From: Siphonodentalium dalli
Lineage: Eukaryota > Mollusca > Scaphopoda > Gadilida > Siphonodentaliidae
Direction: 5' to 3'
DNA: 64,000 bases
NCBI GenBank assembly: GCA_032622095.1
Contig: CP136069.1
Span: 103,072,278-103,136,277, forward strand
Of the stretch, positions 39,165 through 50,097 are shown one piece after another. The notes beneath the pieces are model-generated. The model was not told where the DNA came from. It did no database searches and saw only the letters and a program-made list of their open reading frames with translations. The position numbers and the translations under genes were made by a program. Positions within the stretch are counted from its first letter, which is position 1. Each line of letters begins with the position of its first letter.

Positions 39165-40038
39165 ATATATATATATTTATTTTTTTGAGACTTCCGTATA
39201 TATATGTATATATGTGTGTATATATATATGTGGGTACTTTATAGAATCGAAACGACTGTTCGGATCCAGCTCAAACTTCGTATATAAGTGTAAAATCCCA
39301 CGAACACCGTCGTGGTCGCGTTTTGGAGAAGCTCAGAGCACCTCTTCTCCCTTCCCAATCATCAAAATCACCGCAAGCGCCACTTCGGGGGTTAAGGCAT
39401 CAACGATCTTTATATTGACCATATTCGGAGGTGTTAAGGATTAACGCTCTTTATTGCAATGGACGTGGCTAAACGACTGACCCCATGCGTCCGAAATACG
39501 TATGCGCGACGAAATGCAATCATCTCGATTAAAAAGGCAGAATTGATCTAAGCAGCGTTTGTTTACAATTCAACGCAACGCTATCGCTCGAAATATTATG
39601 CAGAGAGATTTCACGACGGGATTAATTGACTGTCCTCTCTTTTCGGGGAGACGGGTACCATGAATTAACTCATTGAAAAACAAACAATGCGTTGTCTGTC
39701 GTTCCTAGGAAGGGGGGGGGGTTTCATCGGGTCAATTCGGGGACTAATCTGGGAACGGGGATGTTTAGGACGGGTACCATGAATTATCTCATTGAAAAAC
39801 AAACAATGGGTTGTCTTTCGTTCCTAGGAAGGGGGGATTTCATCGGGTCAAATTTTCCGCCAGAAACAAAAAAATCATTTAAAAAATTAATTAAAACAAT
39901 TTAAAATTAAAAACAATTTAAAAATAATTTATTAAATTTAAAAAAACATTAAATTAATATATATAAAAAAAACAAAAACAAAATTAAAAAAATGTCATGT
40001 CTCTGACCAACCACGCCAGTGGCGGGCTAACCTGCTAG
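39165..40038 (+). mobile_element. Non-autonomous Helitron-like element (family H2)
   Basis: The 5' end lies in an AT tract before 'ttttgagacttccg', followed by TA/TG repeats, 'catagaatcgaaa', 'gcgttttggagaagctc' and a 'cacgacgggattaattg' segment. A ~125-bp stretch containing 'gacgggtaccatgaatt' occurs twice (about 39651-39850). The 3' end has the CGCC-AGT-GGCG hairpin, then 'ggctaacctg' and CTAG at 40035-40038. No protein is encoded. Confidence 0.65.
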
Positions 40039-40142
40039 TATATATATATATTTTGAGACTTCCGTGCACAATTAACTGATTGAAAAGCGAAAAAAAAGTC
40101 ATGTTTCGGACCAACGCCGCCAGTGGCGGGCTAACCTGCTAG
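40039..40142 (+). mobile_element. Minimal 104-bp Helitron-like derivative (family H2)
   Basis: Only the 5' AT tract with 'ttttgagacttccg' and the 3' terminal segment remain, ending in a CCGCC-AGT-GGCGG hairpin and CTAG at 40139-40142. It sits head-to-tail between two longer copies, so it shows the shortest terminal sequence that the family retains. Confidence 0.65.
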
Positions 40143-40790
40143 TCTATCTACTATATATTCTGAGAACTCCGTATATATATATGTGTGTGTATATATGTGT
40201 GTATGTGGGTACTTCATAGAATCGAAAACGGCTGCGCGGATTGAGCTCAAACTTCCTATCTAAGGGTCAAAACCCACGGGAATCGTCGTCGTCGCGTTTT
40301 GGACAAGCTCTGAGCACTCATTCTTCACTCCCAATCATCAAAATCACCGCAATCGGCACTTCGGGGTTAATCGCGTTGATAGTTAAAGAACGTTCCTATC
40401 CGCAGTGTAGTTGATAAAGAGCGTATGTGCGTAAATGTGATACTTACGTCTGGGTCTGGGCATGTGCGTCATTATACAGACATGAGCATTTTGTGTGATT
40501 CTTTTAGGGCTTCGTAGGAACGCGGATCGGGTCAGTTTTTCCGCCCTAGGTGATCTTCACCTTGAAACGGGTACCCACAAATGATATATATGTGTGTGTC
40601 CTTTATAGACTGGAACCGGTTGAGCTCAAACTTGCTACCTACGGGATGTGTCATGGACGGGTTAAATTGTGACCCCGACCTGACCTTGACCTTGAAAATG
40701 ATCAATTCAAGGTCAAATCGGGTAAAATATTGAAAAACCAAAAATTAATTCAAAAATATAAACAAAATATAAACAAAAAATAAGATGTTT
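40143..40790 (+). mobile_element. Helitron-like element, 3' end missing (family H2)
   Basis: It begins TCTATCTACTATATATTC right after the preceding CTAG. The usual 'catagaatcgaaaacggc' and 'gataaagagcg' segments follow, and it fades in A-rich DNA after 'gtcaaatcgggtaaaatatt'. No CTAG end is found before the GINGER-like transposon, which may have removed or split it. Confidence 0.5.
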
Positions 40791-42022
40791 AAATCATCAT
40801 CAATGTTCCTGTTTTTCTCGATTTTTTAAATGGAAATATACCAGTTACAAATTTAGTTGCACTTTTTTGTAGACAAAACAGAAGCACGGATGATTTTCAC
40901 TTAGCTCAATACAAACTCATCATCTACTTGTTTTTACATGTTGGGCTGTTGTGACATGGTGAATTACATTTCAATTGAGCCTTGAAACATTTACATTTGG
41001 CAGTCATGCATGTCCCCTTACAATTACATTTCTTAAATCCTTGACCACCTGTTGCAGATTGGTCCCTGACTGCAGAGCATAGAGGGAGAATCTTTGTTTG
41101 GCAGATGTGATCGGTAGTCAAAAGTATCTCCGGGCACAAATCAAATTGGTTGCGAGAATACTTTTCGCTCAGAATGCCTGATTTGACAGCGATTGTGTAT
41201 AAGTCTCTGTCGAGGTTGGCAACGATGTGCCGGACAGGCCAATCCGAGCTTCACAGCCGAATACAGCTGAATAAGGCGAACATTTAATGCCAGAATGATG
41301 AGCTGAATTCTTCTGGAACTGAATAAACTTCAAACCGTTAGGCCAGTCTGTTGTTTCATTGTCAGCGAGCCAAGCCACTAGCATATCCTTGATATCACCA
41401 TTGGCCCTTTCAACTGAACCTTGGCTTTGGGGGTGTCGTGGTTTTCCGTGAACCATGGTCAACTCTGGCCACATATCCTTCAGATCTTTGATGACATTAG
41501 CCGTGAACTCGGAACTCGGATCCATTGTCACTCTGCAGAATGGCTGGTGCTCCGAACATAAGGAAGATATCCAGAAGCTGGAAGGCTACCTCCGTTGCTC
41601 TTTTGCTTTTTAACGGTCTCAGTATACAGAATTTGGTGAGGTGGTCTTGATACACCATTATCCTCTTATAGTCGGAGACTGCTAGGGATTGCATATCAAT
41701 CAAATCCACATGACATCGACTCGTAAACTCTTTCGTCAGAATTGGTCGCACCACCACCCCTTTCGTCTTCGGCCGAACCCTCTTTTTCTGGCACTCCATA
41801 CACAACGATTTGAAGAGCTCTAGAGCTTTTGTTGAGATGTTTGCGTATTTTTTCTGTAATTCTTTTATCATTCTGTCGCGGCCGCCATGACCAGTAGCGA
41901 GGTGAGCTCGTTGAATGACATCAAACGTTTCTTCCATTGTGACGAAATATAGAATAGGTTCCTCGGGGTTGCTACGTCGTTTGATCAGTTTCTCGACATC
42001 ACCGCACTGCATGATTTCATAT

Positions 42023-42246
42023 CTGTAATGACAAACATACGGGTCATTAATTTAAAGAAAATGTGATACTGGCATGCAAATTTTGATATATAATATTATA
42101 AATTAGACAATAACTATTCGAATTATTAACTTTTATATTAAAAACAAAACATAATTATGTTGTTAGTAATCTGCAATTACATGTAGCTATCAATGTGCAA
42201 TAAGGACTACTATGCAGTTAAAAAATTAACTATAAAATTTACTTAC
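42023..42246 (-). other. Spliceosomal intron, 224 bp
   Basis: The minus-strand donor is GTAAGT (consensus) and the acceptor is TTACAG at 42028-42023. The intron is AT-rich, and joining its flanks restores one lysine codon (AA|A) and a continuous frame. This was predicted from sequence only. Confidence 0.8.
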
Positions 42247-42419
42247 TTGCTCAGCAAATAGTAAGCGTTCCTATCCTTGGTTTTAGAATTTTCACTAGCT
42301 AATTTCAGTTGAGTAATAACTTTAGAATATTCCGATTTCTGAAAGAGATTATTACTCCACAGCTCATATTGCATAAACAATTCATTTTTAAACCTCTCCT
42401 CCTTGTTATCGGACGCCAT
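42247..42419 (-). CDS. Transposase exon 1
   Basis: 57 complete codons plus two bases, from ATG 42419 to the donor. The start is chosen because it is the first ATG of the open frame and the reading continues across the splice. The protein begins MASDNKEER and ends NAYYLLS plus a split lysine codon. The GTAAGT donor follows at 42246-42241. No known domain; in this family the N-terminal segment precedes the zinc-binding region. Confidence 0.75.
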
Positions 42420-42639
42420 TTCTGAATGAAGATGAATGTATAGAAAACAACCCAGTATTTATAGTAATGAGCAGCTATTAATTTTAGTATCACTCAAATG
42501 ATTAACATAAACAACTTCCATAATAGCACTTAGCTGTTAAATTATAATAATGCCAACAGAGAAGCTAATTAGTCATTGAGATAACTTTTCTGGACTTATA
42601 TTGTGTAAAGTAGCAAATGTGACTCTTAAAATCCATCAC

Positions 42640-42846
42640 ACTAATTTACTGAAATCTGACCAGTAAGAATGTGTAAAATCAATTAACACATTTCAGTGAT
42701 TACGCGTAATCCCTAGCCACTTTTAGTGATTTCATGAAATCCCTGACACATTCAGTAATTACGTGTAACCACGGACCATGTTTAGTGGTTTCATGTAATC
42801 CCTAGGGATTTCGCGTAATTACTAATTTCACTGATTTACTGTAACA
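42640..42846. repeat. Terminal region with five spaced 14-bp palindromes
   Basis: Two palindromes are perfect (gattacgcgtaatc at 42698-42711 and gatttcatgaaatc at 42728-42741). Three are imperfect, centred near 42763, 42793 and 42813. Core-to-core spacings are 30, 29, 30 and 20 bp. Regularly spaced inverted motifs next to a transposon terminus are candidate transposase-binding sites. Confidence 0.75.
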
Positions 42847-43931
42847 TATATATGTGTGTACTTCATAGAATCGAAAACGGTTCGCTCGATTGAGTTCAAA
42901 CTTCCCATCTAAATGTAAAAACCCACGGGAATCGTCGTCGCGGCGTTTTGGAGAAGCTCAGAGCACGCGTTCTCAACTCTCAGTCACAAAAAACGGCACT
43001 GCGGTGGTTAATAGCGTTGATAGTTAAAGAGCGTTCGTGTCCGCAGTGTGTTGATAAAGAGCGTATGTGTTTAATGTGAATCTTACGTCTGGGTCTCGGC
43101 ATGAGCGTGTAAGACTGTATCCAGACATGAGCGTGTTGTGTGACGACATTCCCAACACCTAACAGGGACAAATATCCATTAGTCACCATCAAGGCGAGTA
43201 ACGACATTCCCAACACCTAACAGGGACAAATATCTATTAGCCACCATCAAGGCGAGTATTGCGACGTATTAATTCAAATGCTTTCGATCAAACAATATTC
43301 TTTGTCGCACTCATATTTCGTCATCTCTACGAAAGCAGCACATGTCGCGTTGGTGATGGGGTGCGCGGCGGGATTAATTTAAATATGTCATGTTGGTAAC
43401 AATATCTAGCCGAGAATTCCTCAGACCTACAGACGAATGCGACCAGCAAATTTCAAAATTGGTCACTCGACCTCCCCATGAATATCTCCTGGAAAATGCC
43501 AGGGAATGCGTGTCCATTATCGGGCCATTGTGTGTGTCGCGGTCGCGCAATTTGAACACTTTCGATGTAAATACACGTGGTTGTGAATTATGTCACGCCA
43601 CGTGGATCCAGGCGGAAGTTAAACTGACCCTTCCAATGCCACATACGTTAGTGATACTGGAGTTATAGCGTGCGCGTTATGTTTTTTGACTGACCACAGT
43701 GCCCGATCCGCCGAATGTGAGCATGTTATCACCTGTTACGGCAGTCCGTGGTCCACGGCAGTCAATTGTCGTGTCGAATATTAAAGCCTACTGATCAATT
43801 CAAGGTCAAATCGGGTAAAACTCGCTGTTTTCGACGAAAGTCTACACCTAGGTGCAGCATGTATACGTGTCTCGGAAGCTGTTGCAATTGCTTTTTCGAA
43901 CAAAGCCACGAGACGAACCACGCCATGCTAG
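42847..43931 (+). mobile_element. Helitron-like element (family H2), 5' AT tract eroded
   Basis: It starts in 'tatatatgtgtgtacttcat' and carries the family segments 'gaatcgaaaacggtt', 'gttaaagagcg' and 'gataaagagcg'. A 59-bp tandem duplication ('cattcccaacacctaacag') lies at about 43143-43260. It ends at CTAG 43928-43931 with an atypical 3' module ('gaccacgcc'-like without the full hairpin) that is also present inverted at 63373-63480. It could be the right half of the element interrupted at about 40790. Confidence 0.55.
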
Positions 43932-45017
43932 TCTATATATATATTTTGAGACTTCCGTATATATATATGTGTTTGTGGGTACTTCATAGAATCGAAAACA
44001 GCTGCGCGGATCGAGCTCAAATTTCGTATATAAGTGTAAAAACACACGGGGATCGTCGACGTCGCAGTTTGGACAAGCTATGGGCTCTCCTTGGCCCTTA
44101 AAGGGCGACCTTCGTTTCGATACGGTGGGTTTCGCTATCGATTCGCTCGCGATCCAAGAGGCGTAACTCTACATTTTTTATATCTGTATATGTATATTTT
44201 TATATCCATATTCACTCCACACTGATAAACCCGTTGAGCCAAAACTTGCTAATACCTTCCAAAATATAGAATTTATATTTTCTGATATATACATTTCTTG
44301 TTACGGCTGAAAATCTTAGTCTATTTTCGATACATTCATATAAACAAGCTATAAACATACACCCCTCAAATCGTGCTAACTCACGCAGCTTATATGGCTG
44401 CTGAAATTCAGTAAATACCAGGCAGTGCGATACGTCCCCGAATCTGACGGGACTTCCACTGCCTTCTCCTTTGACTATCTCGTAAAGGTGGGGGGTCAAT
44501 CCCAAGCCGTGAATGCCAACAACAACGACATTGTTAGCGAGAAAATAATTAATAAAATTAATAAATCCACACAATGCTAATTTTCTCTTTACGGCAATGT
44601 GAGAATCTTCGGGCGAAAATTTTCGGGTGGCCACCAAGCCGTGAATGCCAACAACAACGACATCGTTGGCATTCCTCTTTTAGGGACGGGTATCAACAGA
44701 ATTAACTCATTAAAAAATGCGTGTTGCCCCAAGCCGTGAATGCCAATGACAACGACATCGTTGGCATACCTCTTTTACGGACGGGTATCATAATTCCTCT
44801 TGATTAAAAAGACAGAATTAACTCATTGAAAAATGCGTGTTGTGTGATTCTTATGTCTGGTGAAATTTTCATCGGGTCAGTTTGTACCTTAAGTCATACC
44901 TCTTTTAGGGATGGGTACCATAATTCCTCTTGGTTAAAAAGTCACAATTAACTCATTGAAAAGCCAAAAAATGTCATGTTTCGGACCAACGCCACCAGTG
45001 GCGGGCTAACCTGCTAG
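43932..45017 (+). mobile_element. Non-autonomous Helitron-like element (family H2)
   Basis: 1086 bp, beginning TCTATATATATATTTTG directly after a CTAG and ending with 'ccagtggcgggctaacctg' and CTAG at 45014-45017. Internally, the phrase 'aagccgtgaatgccaac' occurs three times (near 44506, 44636 and 44732). A 141-codon minus-strand frame (44212-44637) has no recognisable motif and overlaps these repeats, so I do not call it a gene. Confidence 0.65.
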
Positions 45018-45736
45018 TCTATACTATATATTTTGAGACTTCCGTATATCTATATATATATATATATATAGCTATAGCTATATATATATATATATATGTA
45101 CTTTATAGAATCGAAAACGGCTGGCTCGATTGAGTTCAAACTTCCCATCTAAGGGTAAAAACCCACGAATACCGTAGTTGTCGCGTTTTGGAGAAGCTCT
45201 GAGCACCCTTTATCCACTCCCAAATCACCGCAAAGGCACGGCGCGTGGGTTAATCAAGTGATTATTTAATGAGCGTTTGTTTTTGACGCATCGCTATAAA
45301 GAGCGTCTGTTTACCATTCAACTTATTAGCATCTGCAGAGAGATATACGGGAACATTGAGTGGTTTCCTATGCGGGGAGATTTATTGGATGCCATAGTAC
45401 TCTTACAACATCATTGTTATAGTATGTATGACACTTAGGTCAGGGCTTAGGGGGGGGGGTAGTTATAGGCATAATGCTTCTCAGAAATCCCGGTTAAAAA
45501 CCAACACTCACAATTTCGTATTTACGCAAAGGTATACGGGAACAGCAGCGTGATTGTGACTGTGGGTCATGTATGTGTGGGACCCCTTTTCCTATAGGAC
45601 TATGGCTCCATAGTATGTCAACGCCCCCTTTCCTATGCTTTGTATGTGTATATATGGCCCCATGGTATGGTAACGCCCCCTTTAATTATTATATATCGCT
45701 CCTCCTTCCCACGTAATTTCTGGAACATTTTTATTG

Positions 45737-45754
45737 TTCTGGAAAATTCTGGAA
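45737..45754. promoter_or_regulatory. Heat-shock-element-like tetramer (left arm)
   Basis: Reads TTCtgGAAaaTTCtgGAA, four contiguous alternating nGAAn units, within a cluster of further TTCnnGAA pairs. HSF binds such arrays. Function here is inferred, and the array may have arisen by local duplication of a short repeat. Confidence 0.4.
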
Positions 45755-46984
45755 CATTTTTTTTGTTCTGGAACATTTTTATTGTTCTGGAACAATCTGG
45801 AACATTTTTTTTCTAGTAAAATCCATAATGTATTCGTGTAATAAAATTTATATTTGTCTACGGCCTCTTTAAAATTATACAACTGTAAAGTCCCAATGTT
45901 AATTTCACACGGTACACACATTGGGTATCATAGCATCTATCTATTTACCGTTCTCCACGCATAGAATATAGGCAGTTAAAATCATTTATTTTTGTCTTCT
46001 ACAACATTCTAGTAAATCCATAATGTATTCGTGTAAGACACTTCATACTCGCATATGGCCATTTAAACTAACAAGGCTGAAGGCAGACGCACCTTTGTCT
46101 GTTAATTAACTTCTAAGCACGGGGGAACACAATGCACCTACTGCAGGGCACAGAGCTCTCAAGCTAATAACACAACATATAACCATTCTGGAACATTCTC
46201 CATACCGACGGGGATAAAGCGGTGAAACAGATTAATGAGATTATGCATTATACCACTAGGTGATAAAACATTTAAGCCTTTGAATAAATCCATACCGATG
46301 GGGATAAAGCGGTGAAACAGATTAATGAGATTATGCATACCACTAGGTGATAAAACATTTAAGCCTGCACTAATTTGAATAAAAAAACATTCAGGGTGAA
46401 TTTGCACATATTGGTTAGGAAAAATAAAATGCCTTTCTAGCTGCCTCTGAAACAATTAATAAAATTAAAATAATCTACAAAGTTCTCAGCACGTGGGAGA
46501 CCATCTAGGTATTAAATACACATCTAACTCCAAGCAGCCAACATATGCTTACAGAGCATAACCCATGCAATTTAACTCTCACAAAAGTTATACCGCTAGC
46601 GGAATGAACCCTGAATACATACTGACTCCCCATTATGTATCCCTCCTAATGGTCAACTGTTATGGTACAATTGATTAAATCATCACTAACATTAGTTAAG
46701 CTTTTTCTCTAAATACCCCTTTAATATCTGTAATCGAACTATTAGGAATCAATCAACGCCTTGCCAATAGATATTTGAACATTTCAAATAAAGTAAATCC
46801 TACACACAATATCTCGAAGATTCGTAATTAAACACATGTTTAAGTTATTTAATGCCACGATAGGTCTTTCATTCAAATGCATGCTCCTAATGGCTTCTGC
46901 ATCTGTGGAGACTGAGAGATAAACAAAATTAATGTTTCTGTAGAAATTAAGGTTTTCTAGTGTGTCACTACTTCAGATATGGTT

Positions 46985-48900
46985 CAAATAGCATACAAAT
47001 CACCGCATTTTGGTCACATACCTTAAAGGTACACGTCATTTGTGCATTTAAACCTAATTCCGCGTATACATCAATAAAAACGCTCTTTATTTTCCAAATA
47101 GTTTGAATGTACCTAGTTTTAACAAACATTTATGCAATCTACATGCTTTCATTCATATAAAATTTACGAAATGTATCTTAAACGACAACAACATTGTAAC
47201 AGACTGGCCACTTACCTTCAATTTATAGGTCATATTAGCCTGTACATTTATGGGAGACAGACATACATAATATAATGCATTGGCACAGTGTTAGTGATAA
47301 TAATAAGGTGTCATTACTTCAGAAATGGTTCATATAGCATACTATTGTACCCGTGGTCACGTACATTAAATGAACACGTCACTTAAGCATTTAAACCTAA
47401 CTCAGTGTATCTATCAATAAAACGCTCTTTATTTTCAAATTTGTCTGAATTGTACTAAATTTACATTTAAAATCAAGCATTTAAACCTAGTTCCGTCTAT
47501 CCGTAAATAAAAAACGCTCTTTATTTTCAAAATTTGTCTTAATGTCCATCGTTTACTAAATTTATATTTAAAATTAAGCATTTAAACCTAATTCCGTCTA
47601 TCCGTAAATAAAAAACGCTCTTTATTTTCAAAATTTGTCTTAATGTCCATCGTATACTAAATTTATATTTAAAATTAAGCATTTAAACATAATTCATCGT
47701 ATCTATCAATAAAACGCTCTTTATTTTCAAAAACGTCCATAGTTTTAACAAAGATTTTGCAATCTACATGCTTTAATTCATATAAAATTACCCAGTGTGT
47801 GTTAGACAACAAAATTATAACATATTGGCTTTCAAGTTACATATGCATGTACATTCGATGCACGAGGAAACATTGTAGGAAATGAAGGTATTGATGTGTC
47901 ACTACTTCAGAAATTGTTCATACAATTGACCGTATTTTGATCACATACCTTAAAGGTACACGTCACTTTGTCTATAAACAGACAATACATTACACGTAGG
48001 GTTAAACATGTCCATCGTAGTAAGCTTATTTACTTCAGAAATGGTTCATATAGCATACTATGCACCCGTGGTCACATACCTTAAAGGAACACGTCACTTA
48101 GGCATTTAAACATAACTCAGTGTATCTATCAATAAAACGCTCTTTATTTTCAAAATTGTCTTAATTGTACTAAATTTACATTTAAAATCAAGCATTTAAA
48201 CCTAATTCCGTCTATCCGTAAATAAAACACACTCTTTATTTTCAAAATTTGTCTTAATGTCCATCGTTTACTAAATTTATATTTAAAATTAAGCATTTAA
48301 ACATAATTCATCGTATCCATAAATAAAAAACGCTCTTTATTTTCAAAAACGTCCATAGTTTTAATAAAGATTTTTGCAATCTACATGCTTTCATTCATAT
48401 AAAATTACCCAGTGTGTGTTAGACAACAACATTATAACATATTGGCTTTCAAGTTACATATGCATGTGCATTCGATGCACGAGACAACATTGTAGGAAAT
48501 GAAGGCATTGATGTGTCATTACTTCAGAAATTGTTCATACAATTGACCGTATTTTGATCACACACCTTAAAGGTACACGTCACTTTTGTCTATAATCACA
48601 CAAAACATTACACATATAGGGTTCAACATGTCCACCGTAGTAAGCTTATTTACTTCAGAAATGGTTCCAATAACATAGTATTGTACCGGTGGTATCACAT
48701 ACCTTAAAGGTACACGTCACTTTTGTCTATAATCAGACAATAAATTACACGTAGGGTTAAACATGTCCACCGTAGTAAACTTATTTACTTCAGAAATGGT
48801 TCCAATAGCATAGTATTATACCCGCGGGGTCACATACCTTAAAGGTACACGTCATTTGTGTCTATAATCAGACAATACATTACGCATAGGGTTCAACATG
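46985..48900. repeat. Iterated-motif region, left arm
   Basis: Inverted counterpart of 58540-60455. It mixes units headed by CGCTCTTTATT (complement of AATAAAGAGCG), 'accttaaaggtacacgtca' phrases and 'acttcagaaatggtt' phrases at irregular spacing. No coding region is apparent. Confidence 0.85.
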
Positions 48901-49953
48901 GTCACCGAAGCAAACTAATCCAAAAGCAACGAACACCCATTACTGAGTCCCGCTGTTACACACAACACAATTACTCGGGATTAAGGTCTTCTAGTAATGA
49001 GTTATGGTTGTATACTTTAGAAATGGTACCTATAGCATAATATTGTACCCCATTGATGCACATCACGTTTCATGTGAATTACATGAGCAGGTAACTCAAT
49101 TCTCTGCATATTATATACAGTGTTATTTAGCTTAGAAATGGTTGTTATTTTATATCAATATACCAGTTTATGTCACAGACAAAATGCGTACTCACTCTTC
49201 ACATATACTAATATGTAAGCATTTGTATCATTTAGAATGTCAAAATATGGTCTACGTCAGTCGTATTAGCTATATATGGCCACTTACCGTTCAAGTTATA
49301 ACCCCATTAAAACTATGCTTCAAATGTAAATTATATGTAACTTGAATATGATCGGTCCCCAGGCCCTTTTTAGGTCATAGGTTCTAACCGACCATCGTTC
49401 ATACTCGAACGCGTGTGTATATGATAGCTATGGTAATGGTAGAGAAATCTAGAGAGCTACGTAGACCCACTGCCTACATCAATATATATATACGATATAC
49501 ATGCACTGGTCGCAATGGGTTCCCGTTACTAGCCTATAGACATGAAGTATTAAAGTTATACACCTTCATCAGCGCGCTCTTAATGAGTTTTGAATTGGCA
49601 TATGGGTACGAATCCAAACCATTCCGATGTAATTTATCGGAATGCCAATCATAACCATCTGCACAGAGAAAGCTAGTGGGGACGATACACACTGTTTGCG
49701 TAATTGACTAGACACATTGAGGTAAAGAAGCACCCTGATGTATCAAAGGTATATTTCAAGGATTTTTAATCGGCAGCCATTATTGAATATATCTTTGTTG
49801 GGCATGGTCATATGCACCACTGTGTTTCATATAAAACAAAGAACTAGTGGGTGGTGAAATCACCGAAGGCCAATATTCCCGATGGTAAGTTAATTTTAGG
49901 ATATGGGATACATTTATGACTAAATCGGTTATAGGAAATGAGGTAAATTGCAC

Positions 49954-49959
49954 TTTATT
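49954..49959 (-). promoter_or_regulatory. Polyadenylation signal AATAAA for the 198-aa gene
   Basis: AATAAA on the minus strand about 140 bases after the stop codon at 50098. The same signal is at 57481-57486 in the other arm. Confidence 0.5.
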
Positions 49960-50097
49960 ATTTAAAAGGAATAACGCTATACAAGCTTAAACACACAAAC
50001 CATGAGTTTTATCAACTTATTACGTATAGCATATTTGGAGTTTAGTTATGTTCATCAAACACCGGTACTTGACACCTCTGTCTGTATATTTTTGTTA

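Larger units (their letters stand above)
40924..42419 (-). pseudogene. GINGER/KRBA2-like integrase-type transposase, two exons, frameshifted
   Basis: Exon 1 starts at the ATG at 42419 (MASDNKEERFKNELF) and ends at 42247. After a GT-AG intron, exon 2 resumes in frame (YEIMQCGDVEKL). A zinc-binding HHCC follows at about residues 98, 103, 132 and 135, then the DDE core: D in HVDLIDM (about 164), D in LQSDNGSEF (about 223) and E in GSVERANGD about 37 residues later. A final cysteine-rich block (CNCKGTCMTAKCKCF...SPCHNSPTCKNK) precedes the TAG at 40924. A 7-bp tandem duplication at 41505-41518 shifts the frame directly after the second catalytic Asp, and a second shift near 41215 separates the core from the cysteine-rich end. 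KRBA2-type proteins are known relatives. This copy should not make active transposase. Confidence 0.85.
40791..42846 (-). mobile_element. GINGER/GIN-type cut-and-paste transposon (KRBA2-like)
   Basis: A DDE integrase-type transposase gene on the minus strand is preceded by a terminal region (42640-42846) that begins with tgttacagtaaatcagtg on the minus strand and contains five spaced palindromes. The matching opposite terminus is not recognisable on the 3' side of the gene, so that end is deleted or strongly diverged and the left limit given is approximate. Confidence 0.7.

Noticed and set aside
44212..44637. 141-codon minus-strand frame inside an H2 Helitron-like element
   Set aside because: It overlaps the thrice-repeated 'aagccgtgaatgccaac' phrase, has no recognisable domain and is absent from other H2 copies in the window.
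49142..49345. 67-codon plus-strand frame in the left arm
   Set aside because: The right-arm copy has a stop (TAC to TAA) and no motifs are present.
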